A stretch of DNA of 64,000 bases. It comes from Amorphophallus konjac (lineage: Eukaryota > Streptophyta > Magnoliopsida > Alismatales > Araceae). The stretch is taken from the NCBI GenBank assembly GCA_022559845.1, contig CM040118.1, positions 261,229,519 to 261,293,518 on the forward strand, written 5' to 3'. A model generated the notes under the pieces. The model saw only the letters and a list, made by a program, of their open reading frames with translations, ran no database searches and was not told the origin of the DNA. This document shows positions 54,872 to 64,000 of the stretch, piece by piece; position 1 is the stretch's first letter; each line of letters begins with the position of its first letter. The position numbers were made by a program, and so were the translations under genes.

Positions 54872-57224
54872 TGATGTGACACGACCTCGGACTTAGGCAA
54901 ACAAGCACAATTAAGCATTCAAATGGGCCTTAAGGGCCACCGCTCTCCCGTCGCACTCTATACCCGGAGTGACTTGGCGATGCCAAGTGTGAGGTATGGG
55001 AAAGGGCCCTTGCTGGTAGAGGGCCAGCAAGGCCAAGGTTTGACTCCCAAGGTTTGGATGCCCAATTCAATTGGGGCCGACAAAGTGCACAAGGGCACCG
55101 GTTCACACTATCCCACGGCGATCACTCTTAAGTCATGGACTTGAGGATCGGGCGCTCCCTCGCAAATTCAGCGGCGCATGAAGTAAATATTGAAAGAGCA
55201 ACACTAATGAGCTAGGATGAGGCACTTACTCGACCGGTTTGAAGAAACCGGTCCCGGTCGGAGACGAGGGCGAGCGGGGAGGCGGTGGTTCCCCACACGC
55301 CGCGGCGGTGAAGCTTGACCTGCTCAAACCATGTACAAAACTACGCCTCTCACAGGAGGGGGATCTTGGGGTGGGGGTTAATGTGAATACAACAATACTA
55401 CCTCCCGCAGGGAGGGGCCTTCAGCCGGACAAGCGGGGTGGGGAAAGTAAGGTAAAGAACGACGATTAAGCGAGGTTGCCGAATCTGCCGGTTGTCTACG
55501 AACAGGGACAGTGTGTTGGTGTGGTTGCTGTAGATCCTTCTCACGAATTTTTCCGATGGCGAGACCGGCGGAAAAAGCTTCGTAACAGGGACAGGAACGC
55601 TTCAGATTTTCTTAAATTTCTTCTGAGACCGTTGTTGACTGGGGCAGAGGTTGGAACAGGACATCAGGTTTTCTGACTCGCAGTTGCAGACTTCTGGCAG
55701 CAGGTTGCAGAGGACGCCACGCACCCTCCCGAACGCCGATCAGCACGAAACTGGCGGCGACGTCTTCGTGGTCGAAGTAGCTTTCAGCCAGAGGTGACGG
55801 GGCTGCAATCAGAGGTCGAGGGAAGTCGGTGTACCCTAAAGAGTGCGCACTAGTCGGAGCAGACTGCAGGAGACAAGACTGGAGAGCTCGGGGGAGAAAA
55901 TTTGTAACTCCTTCCTCCGGCAGCCGAATGAGGTTCCGTTTCTTGATCCTGAACGAAGACTGGAGGAGGAAGATATTTGTAGAAGAGCTTCGGGGCTGGT
56001 TCGTCCAAGGTTTGTCGTGGCCGAGCTTTTAGTCCGGTTCAGATCCTCAGCCGGAGCAGAACTGCGCGGTCGGGGAAGAACGGACCTCCACAGCAGCACC
56101 GATCTCCGATGGGGATGAGACCTCGATCGTTGCGAAGAGGACAGGTATCCGCTTCCGTGGATGCCTCTTGGGTCTTCAAACTCGTCGGGAGGAAGCCGTG
56201 GTCGCCGCTGTAAGATGGTACACTTCTGCAGGTTGTCAGCTGAAACGGTAGGTTGAAGATGATGGGGGGGAAATGGGGTATATGGGAGAGGAAATGGGGG
56301 TGGATGAGTGTGGGGAAAGCCCGGGCTGTGAGGGGGTCTAGGATGGGGTGTTTCAAGGTGAGGGAGGGATAGAATGGGAGCTGGAAGGGGGTGTTTTCTG
56401 TGGGTGAGAGAGGAGCTACGAATTTGGGGCTTGGAGGGAGAGGGGGGAAGGTGAGGGGGAACAAGTGGGTGGAGGGAGTGTGAATTTCAAATTTGAAATG
56501 GCCTTGGAAGGTGGGTGATTATGTGGGGAAGTGGAGAGTTTGTATTGGAATGGGGTAGATTTGGTGGGAAGGTGGAGAAAGGTGTTGGAATGGGGAAGAT
56601 GCCACCTAGGGACTATGGGAGTGGAGTAATGGCAACTTGGGGAAGTGGAGGGGTATTAAATGAGGTGGGTAGCTAGTGGAGGTGGTTGGGAGGGGAGGAG
56701 AGAGAAGAAAATTCGAAATTGGGGTTGGAGGAGAGAGAAAGAGGGGTGAAATAGAGAGATTAAGAGGAGAATGGGTGGGGAATCTCTCCCCTAGGGTCTC
56801 TCACCCAAAAACTAGAGGAATCACTCCAATTTGAACTCAAATGGCAAGTTTAACTCATTCATTCATTCATTGACTTCAAATGGGGGAAATGGGGTCCTAT
56901 ATATAGGAAACCCACATTTCTACAAAAGTCCATGACAAAAGACTCAATGGCAAATAACCGAAGGTGGAAGGGGTGCACATGGGCCTAGTCTAATGAATTA
57001 GGCCCAATTAGCACATTACATCATCTAATGACACACAATCTTAGGAAAATAAATGCAAGACCTAGGGAAATGACTCAAATAAAATGAAAATACATCAAAA
57101 TGACTCAAAGGAAAGCTACAAAATGGATAAGGGGCCTTAATAGAGTGAGGCCAAAACTCAACCAGCTCCCGAGTGTGAAGAAGTGGACCCGAGCCAAAGG
57201 GAATCGTGGGTGATGCCTCCATCA
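54872..57224 (-). repeat. Element C 5' LTR, with TATA box
   Basis: 2353 bp. The TATATATA box is at 56898-56905. A perfect 8-bp hairpin is at 55233-55252 with a GTAAGT donor-like site beside it (55224-55229, minus strand). The GGGAGGGGCCTTCAG block is near 55410. Confidence 0.95.
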
Positions 57225-57911
57225 TGTATCTTGGTGAAGGGTAGATCTCTTAATCAGTTCCAGCACAGATATCTTGGTGGGCACCCTATCCAAATGATGC
57301 AATAGATCATATTGGGTCCCCGGTAGTGGCTCGGCCTCTTCTTGTTCAGCCGCCGGTTGGGAAGACTGGGGGTTGGAAGTGGAATGATAGTTTCGGTGGA
57401 ACATGCGCCCGCTCCGTAGGGTGAAGTTATAAGCTGCCGCGGCCTCAGATGGGCTTAGGATAAGGGATTTAGTAGGCGCAGTTTGATGGATGAGTGGTGC
57501 AGAAGAGGGTATGGTGGAAAGGACGATAGGCGAGGGGTTAGTGGCAGTGGGCGCGAGCGGCAGTGGGGATATAAAAGTGGGCGGAGGTGTGATGAGTGGA
57601 GGGTTAGACGGAGGTATGGCGATAGTGGAAGTAAGCGCGAGCGGAGAGGGGGTGAAGATAGCGGATGTGAGCAATGGTGAGTGCGACGGGGGCGCGGGTG
57701 ATGGTGCATGTGATAGAATAGGGGTAAATGGGAGGACGAGTGGAGAAGGAGTTTGGTGTGTAGGTATAAGGATAGGGGAAGCGGGAGGATTATGGTAGTT
57801 GTGGTGAAGCACCATGACCTACGGCGTGGAGTTAGCATCGTCGAAGGACCACCCGGGGTTAGGAGCTGGGGTTTGGATGACATTGGCCTGAGCTGGTGCC
57901 GGCGGCGGAGG
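57225..57911 (-). pseudogene. Element B Pro-rich linker between Gag and protease
   Basis: Same frame as Gag, after TAG 57912-57914. Pro/Ser/Thr-rich (PLAPTATNPSPIVLSTIPS type), then a GRMFHRNYHS segment and LLHHLDRVPTKISVLELI, which leads into the protease across element C. Confidence 0.8.
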
Positions 57912-59948
57912 CTACGAAGCAGGAGGATGGTTTGGCATTGGGTTTTGATGAATCCCCAGGTCTTGCACCGGCTGCTGTTGCTGCTGCTGCTGCGGCTGCT
58001 GCTGCGGCTGCTGTACCCGTTGCTGCTGTACTTGCTGCCTCGGCGGCTGCCTTCTCTTCTCTTTGATTTCTGTGATGGCCCGGTGCATTTCGGCCCAATC
58101 TATCCTCTGTCCTTCATGAAGATGATATACTATGTCCCGGAAATGAAAACACCCTTCAATGGTATGTCCCGGTTGCTTGTGGAACATACAATACTTCGTC
58201 TGATCAACGGCTGGATTCCAGTTGGGCCGTTCCGGAGGGAGATGTATGGCATTCACCGACATGAGGGCTGAAAAGATGTCTGTGAGTGTTTCTGGCAAGG
58301 GTGAGTACTGAGCTCTTTTAGGAGCCGGACGCTTGTTGTTAGGGTTGTTGTTGTAGCCGTTGGGTGGAGGGGCGTTGTGGTATTGCGGAGGGGGTGGTGG
58401 TTGTTGTGGAGCGGCGAAGGTATTTTGTGGAATGGCGAAGGTGGGCGGAGGGTTTTGCGGGGTGACTTGGAAGTTTTGTGGAGCGGGATTTTGTGGAGTG
58501 CGGGGATTTTGAGGGAAGCGGAAGGGTGCGGCTTGGAACGGAAAGGCAACGGCTTAAACTTGCTCGTTTGTTTGGACCCCCTCGGTGATCAGCCCTTGGG
58601 GTTTCTTGTGGTACTTGGGCTTTTGGTTTTCAAATAGTGAGTGTATGGGGGAATCCTTGAACTGAATCTGGATGAACCGCGCCCGGCTGTAGAGTTGGTG
58701 CATGTTGGCTATGTCATTCATGGCCAGAATATTTCGGAAGGTCGGAGTAGCATTGGAAATAAGTAACTTGACCTTCTCTTCCTCCGAAATATGGCCGGGC
58801 ACTCTAGCGGCCATTTGCCTCCACCTATCTGCATAAGTGGCAAACTCCTCATCCGATTTCATCTTTTCGGCCACCAAATCTGTGAATGAATATTCCGGGC
58901 CGACCATGTCTTGAAACCGCTGAATGAACTTATCTTTCACTACCTTAAAGCTCTCGGCTTCTTCCAATGGCAGAGAATAGAACCATTCCAGTGCAACACC
59001 ATCCAATGATCGGCGGAACAAATACGCCATAAGGCGATCATCATATTGGAATTGGGCTGATTCATATAAGAAATCCCTCACGTGAATAAAGGGATTGTCG
59101 TTCCCGTCATATTTACGATAATTGGGGAGCTCGGATTGCGGAGGGAACCGGATGTTCTGAAAGCTAGGAACCGGAACATCTGCCAAGGATTGTGGGCCAA
59201 CCCGCTTCTGGAGGAAATCGAGTTGCTGTTGCATGGTGGCCCATTTATTAAGTAATTCCTGCTCTCTGGATGGAGCAGGGGTAGTGAGAGATGATGGCTG
59301 AAGTTGGGGAGCAGAAGGGTGGATTGTGGCAGAAGGTGGGAGCCCATAAGCAGGTGTAGAAGGATAAACGGCCGAAGTAGGGGGCCCGTAAGAAGGATAT
59401 TGGGCCTGAACTTGACCCAGATTGGAGTGGGCTTGGACAACCCCTGACTGAGGGCACAGGAAGTCGGAGGGGCCCATGAGGACTTGCGGAACCGTCGGGC
59501 TAGGCACATGATGATCCGCCTGAACGAAAGAAGGGACAGGAGACTTCCCCTTGTCAAAAGATTGCTGGGCCGAAGTAGAAGATTGGCCCGTCTCCATGCC
59601 AGTGAATGTGATGGTCCGGGGTTGGACCGGAGTAAGATTAATTGGAGTGAGCTGGGTGGAAGGATTGGATTGACCCTGCATAATCGTGGGAGGGGAGATA
59701 TTGGATCCTTGCATGGCCTGATAGACAGTTTGGAGTTGGGCCGGATCCAATTGGGCCATCATCTGGAGAATGGAGCCCGCAAAAGGAGTAGTGAAAGAAG
59801 GGGTAGCTTGACCACCTTCCATGGAGGTAGAGGACGGAAGAGGGGCTGTCCCCTCTCCAGAAGAGAATGAGGTAACCCTAGCAGGGTTTTCAAGAAGCCC
59901 TTGAGGAAGGGAATCCTCTTGGGAACGGGGAGGATTGAAAGAAGCCAT
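57912..59948 (-). pseudogene. gag: Element B Gag (Tat type)
   Basis: The ATG at 59948 (MASFNPPRSQED) is chosen because the sequence upstream is leader; the frame is open to 60143. It has a Gln/Pro-rich N-terminus, then a gypsy Gag domain (FIHVRDFLYESAQFQYDD, MAYLFRRSLDGVALEWFYSL, KFIQRFQDMVGPEYSFTDL, FATYADRWRQMAARV). TAA 58554-58556 interrupts a Gln/Pro-rich linker. The Tat-type zinc knuckle CMFHKQPGHTIEGC follows, then a poly-Gln tract. It ends at TAG 57912-57914. The protein would form the capsid and bind genomic RNA. Confidence 0.88.
57970..58035 (-). repeat. CAG/CTG-rich microsatellite coding poly-Gln
   Basis: An interrupted (CTG)n run on the plus strand, in the Gag frame of B. It encodes a Gln-rich stretch (QQQ with Pro and Val). 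Confidence 0.85.
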
Positions 59949-61025
59949 GGTGGGTTCGAAAAGTGAATTTGAGTAGAACTTGGAGAAGGAATTGACCCTA
60001 GAAGGTGCTTCTAACTGACGAAAATAACTCCACATGCAACGAACAACCTTAACAAGATGCAAACAACACAACATAAACACGCAATGAGCAACCAAACTTA
60101 GACGATTTATAACAAAGATGTAAGTAACAAGAGATGAAGACACTCAGAGTCAAGCAAGTTGTTTAAGATGATGCTTCAAGATTCTTTTGATTTCCCCTTT
60201 GAAACTTTGGTGGATTGATTAATGTGAGCTCTCAGCAATAGGTCCCTGATAGGAGATGGGTGTAAAGCTTGGTTTGACTCTAAATGTGATCACTCCCTCA
60301 CTTATGCAATCCTAGACACGGGGTGGGAAAGGTACAACCGGCCCGGTGTCAGTGTGGGAATCCACGGCTCGCGGGGACTTATGGAGGTCCCTGGTGTGAT
60401 TTCCTAGTCGGCCCCAAGGAATATGAAGACAAGAGGTCCGCACACCAAGGTAGGAAAATGCAATCTAATGTATGAAAGTATGAATGAACCTATGTGCACC
60501 GGAGTGCATGCAAATTCTAACCTAGAATCTAGCAAACAATTATGCACACAACGATGTAAGTATGTAAACCAACCAAGGAGGAAGTCAGATAACACCCAAG
60601 CAAGAATATCACAGCAAAAATTGCAGAAATAGAATGCACCTTGGGATGCGTACCTATCTGGAGTGTAACGGTCTAGAAGACCCGCGTCAGAAATATATAA
60701 CGGTCAGAGGCCAGACCGCCAGAAGCAATATAACGCAGGGACCCAGGACCGTCGTATGAGCCAGAGAGCCAAAAACAAACCAGAAATAGAAGGGAAATCC
60801 GTGAAAAGCCCAAATAGCAGGATGAGGAGTGTAACGGTCTAAAGCCCCTGCGTCAAAGTGGAGTGACGCAGGGACAGAGGGCCGTCAGACTACCTAGAGA
60901 ACCAGAAACAAGAGGAAGTAAGCGGGAAATCCGAGGAAACTAAAGAAGGAAATGATGGCAGGTTTAAATAGAGATCAAGACATGATTGGCACAAGTTATC
61001 CCACCGTGATCACCAAAAAATTATC
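59949..61025 (-). other. Element B 5' leader, with primer site and inverted repeats
   Basis: Non-coding. TAACGGTC-type pairs are at about 60664-60690, 60698-60760 and 60830-60890. Next to the 5' LTR the minus strand reads TTTTTTGGTGATCACGGTGG, which resembles the primer sites of Tat elements (TGGCGACTCC type), but I cannot name the tRNA. Confidence 0.55.
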
Positions 61026-62769
61026 TGTTGATTTGTTTTGCCTCTCTTCTTCTTTTTGTTTCGATGTGTAATAAAGATGATAAGAAAAAATCAAAGATCT
61101 CAATCAACCCAAGGACATGTGAACCATGAACCTAGGCAACCAGAACAAGCTCTAGCATGGGCATGCTATCTCAATCATCAAGCTAAACTAAGGGAATAAA
61201 GAAAAACACACGCCGGGGCGTGGAGCAAGAGCAAATAAAAACACACCGCAAGGGTGGAGCAAATAAAGGAAACAAGAGATATGAGATGGAGAGAAAGCTA
61301 ATGCCCAATACTAAGAAAGAACGTGATCGCCACCAAAGTAAACACAAGCCAGAGACTTGAAAATACCTTGGAAATAGGTGGATGAAGCACCCGCCCACGG
61401 GAGAGAGAAAACCAGTGAAATATGCAGATCAACCGAATGTAACGGTCCAGACCCCGTGCGTCACAGGAATGTGACGGTCCCCAGATAAACCGTTATAGAA
61501 GCCTGACGCGCCTGCACAAGACCGTCAGAAAACCTACAGTAATTGCTTGTGGACTCTTTTAACTCCAACTCTTCCAGCCGGCCAGAAGACTTGGGCCTCG
61601 CGTAGTGAACATGTAAACCTGCCAAAGAACGTGAAAACACAAGAAAACAGACCCAAATTAGCCCTTCAAACAAGCATAGTATCAACTCTCAAAAGGCTTA
61701 AGATCATTGAAAAGGAAAGGGAAGTACCGGGAGAGTTTTAGTTTTTTAACCCCTCTGGGTGTTTTAAAAGATAGGAAAGATGTTTAGATGATGAAAACAG
61801 ATCCAAAACGTGGAAACAAGGAGGGGGGACAATGCCTATGATGAGAGGGAGGAGGAAGAACACAATATGCAATGATGAACTTTGAAACTCAATAGAACGA
61901 ATACTCCCTTCACCATGAAGCAGATGGATGTGAAAGACAAGTCTCCTTGGTTAGATGTGGCTCTAGGATGCGACAGCACTTCGACGCGAACTCCAGATCT
62001 TCCTCTCTCGGGCCATGAAGTTAAGGGTGCTATTTATAGGCCCTCAAACTCTCTGGTCGAGCAGAGGATAATCCAGCAAGAAAAGAGGATAACTCTTAGC
62101 AAAACCCTTGAAGATAGTATCACCAAGTGTCCATAGAAACAAACAGAAGGTTCTGAGGATCAGATTTGGAAAAGAAATCACAAATTCAAATCCTTATCTC
62201 GACCACGGAGTAGCAGAGAAAAGGCCTGAACTGCCAGTACTCTCTGTTAGATGTAACGGCTACTCGACAGACCGCCACATGAAAATAACGTGCCAGGGGG
62301 ATACCGTTACATTTAACCTTATCTCAAAAAAGATAAGATCAACGGGAAGAAGATCAAACAAGTTGGACTCTGCAAGATAAGTAACGGCCATGAGTGGACG
62401 CGTTGGAAGAAAGTAACGGCTGCTCGACAAACAGTTAGAATCAATGGATAGGCCAACGGACAAGCTTTGAAACAAAGACCTCAAACTTCAGGACTCTTCA
62501 AGAAGTAACGGCCTAGGGCGAATGCGTTAGAAGAATGTAACACCCATGCAGAGGACCGTTAGAAATAATGAAGATCAAAATTGATAAGAGCTTGCTAAGC
62601 TTCATTCAAGGGGAGACATCACAGAACCATACTCAACCAAGGAGAGAAGACCCATAAAATGAGCTTCAAACCGACGAAGGAGACTCAATGAAGAGTGAAC
62701 AACTTGGAGCATCACATAGAGTGAACAAGGAGATGACCCAACTTATTGGTCATAAAACAGGTGTCAACA
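61026..62769 (-). repeat. Element B 5' LTR, with TATA box
   Basis: 1744 bp with TGTTGA and TCAACA ends. On the minus strand TATAAATA is at 62031-62038. TAACGG-type pairs are at 61439-61530 and 62253-62565. Many substitutions separate it from 33348-35090, so B is older than C. Confidence 0.93.
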
Positions 62770-62774
62770 CCCGC

Positions 62775-64000
62775 CACCACTTCCAGGTGGGCCGACACAC
62801 AGAAAGTGTCGTCAGGCTGCAACTCGTGGAGGCTCAGTGCACACAGAGACTCAAAATAGTGAACTACAGATAGGTCACAGACGTACCCATCACAAGTACC
62901 ACGAAGCACAAGGCAGCACAAAAGACAGCCGCTAGACTCAGGACCGTCAACTAGACCTACCGACAACGATCCTTGAGTCATAAGACTAGAGTCAAGATCA
63001 TCGCACATCACGACAATACGTCATTAATCAGCCTAGTCCCTAAGCCAAAAACCACGGGAACCACATTATGGATGACAGCACAGAACAGCTGGATCCATAA
63101 CAGTAATAATGATAGTCAACGGCCTCCGAGCCGCTAACCAGACTCATAATTCTGTATAACATGGAACACGAGGGATTACTGAAGCCCTCAAACCGCATGG
63201 ACACGCAAACCGCGGTAAGACAGTATCTTCAAGCGTCCAAAACATGGTCTCGATCCTCACAGGATAGACGAGACACTCACGAGGTCACGTGTCAACCACT
63301 GGGTCACAACCGAGTTGACCAGAAACTATCATGACCCTCGAAATAATACAAAACACTGCTCGGTATAGTGGCACTCCCGAACACCCTATTACATGGTCAC
63401 AGCCCTCATAGGACGTCCAAGACCTCTACAGAACAATGGGCTAGCCAAGGGGTCAATGCCACATTAACTGGAAACCAAACTGACACTAAAATAGCACTCT
63501 GGGGAGGTGGCGGTCTCACCCCTGGCCGCTAAACCAAAATGGCAGTCATCCAAAGGGCTGCTAACATCACCACAGAGCAGCATGCTGTTTGCAGTCTGCC
63601 TGAGGCCGCTACTTAATCAAGGCGGTCTCCTTAGGGCCGCAAGCTTGACTTAGCTGTCATAGCCTGGCCGCTATTCCCAGTCCACCCCAAACTGGTCAAA
63701 CCGCCTTAAACAGCAGGTAGCAGTCACTCATAGGGTTGCTACCACCAAATGGTGGTCAGTCGCATGGCCATTACCAGCGAACCGACAAAACCAGCTAACG
63801 GTCTTCCTTGGACCGTTTCTCGAGAATGGTGGTCCTCCTACGGTCGGCAAAGCCACCTTGCGGTCGGGAGCTAGACCGCTAGCCCGAACCAACTTAAACC
63901 GATTAACCAACTTAAACATCGTATAGCGGTCACCCAAGGTCCGCTAAATCAGAGTTGCGGTCGGTTGCGAGACCGCAACATGAAACTGACAATGGAGCTC
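62775..64000 (-). repeat. Element A, right LTR, continued to window end
   Basis: Resumes after element B and aligns with 12060 to about 13370. The GCGGTC/GACCGC inverted repeats continue at 63509-63980. The repeat runs off the window. Confidence 0.6.

Larger units (their letters stand above)
49323..57224 (-). mobile_element. Element C: non-autonomous chromodomain-gypsy relative
   Basis: A 7902-bp minus-strand element with target duplication TGTAT (49318-49322, 57225-57229), LTRs of 2352 and 2353 bp with TGATG...CATCA ends, and an iMet primer site. It is inserted in element B just before the protease. I counted about two dozen differences between the LTRs (about 99% identity), so it is recent. 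It encodes Gag and the integrase tail plus chromodomain but no enzyme core. Confidence 0.95.
33348..62769 (-). mobile_element. Element B: Tat/Ogre-lineage Ty3/gypsy retrotransposon
   Basis: A minus-strand element with target duplication CCCGC (33343-33347, 62770-62774) and LTRs of 1743 and 1744 bp. Total span is 29.4 kb, or about 21.5 kb without the nested element C. The coding order on the minus strand is Gag, protease, G-patch, RT, RNase H, a second RNase H, integrase. The second RNase H and the absence of a chromodomain place it in the Tat lineage. Between integrase and the 3' LTR are about 9 kb with two plus-strand PMD-type genes; extra antisense frames at this position are known from Tat elements. 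The purine tract at 35091-35103 confirms the orientation. Confidence 0.93.

Noticed and set aside
57453..58637. Plus-strand frames opposite B's Gag (57490-57798, 57753-58271, 58377-58637)
   Set aside because: Shadows of the Pro/Gln-rich Gag linker; no family motif.

Overview
This window is nuclear, intergenic plant DNA made almost entirely of nested LTR retrotransposons. Plant origin rests on the lineages seen: a Sirevirus-type Ty1/copia element, a Tat/Ogre-type Ty3/gypsy element with a second RNase H, antisense plant-mobile-domain genes, and chromodomain gypsy relatives, all with tRNA-iMet-type or Tat-type signals. It looks like heterochromatin of a large-genome angiosperm; the species cannot be told. 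I see no host gene, tRNA, rRNA or CRISPR.

Layout. Base layer: element A, a minus-strand, apparently non-coding LTR element whose two LTR copies bracket the window (left copy 1-245 plus 11436 to about 13400; right copy 32292-33347 plus 62775 past the end). A's left LTR holds a complete 11.2-kb Sirevirus copia (246-11435, TSD GAAAC). A's interior holds an LTR-only remnant F (about 14066-15182 and 29547 to about 30530). F is split by element D (15183-29546), whose left LTR is split by element E (16984-24402, TSD GTGGT). A's right LTR is split by element B, a Tat/Ogre-like gypsy on the minus strand (33348-62769, TSD CCCGC), and B's protease region is split by element C (49323-57224, TSD TGTAT).

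Genes. The copia and B polyproteins keep their reading frames but carry nonsense codons (five in copia, about eight plus one frameshift in B). B also carries two plus-strand genes between its integrase and 3' LTR: a seven-exon plant-mobile-domain (PMD) gene with a coiled-coil tail (36373-39328, broken) and a two-exon PMD/DUF7745-like gene that appears intact (41012-42449). C, D and E form one family, with LTR ends TGATG...CATCA. Its single polyprotein joins a gypsy Gag to an unrecognised region with DPFDPF and YGCPGPP repeats, then an integrase C-terminus and a chromodomain. Protease, RT, RNase H and the integrase core are absent, so these elements must be mobilised in trans.

The most unusual signals are: (1) irregular arrays of one 13-bp motif, AAGTCTRTACATT, about 40 copies in the copia LTR and about 30 in element B, in the same polarity relative to each element; (2) the Gag-X-INTc-chromodomain family without a polymerase; (3) dense short inverted repeats built on TAACGGTC/GACCGTTA in B and on GCGGTC/GACCGC in A; (4) a covarying LTR hairpin beside a splice-donor-like site in C, D and E; (5) the antisense spliced PMD genes inside B.
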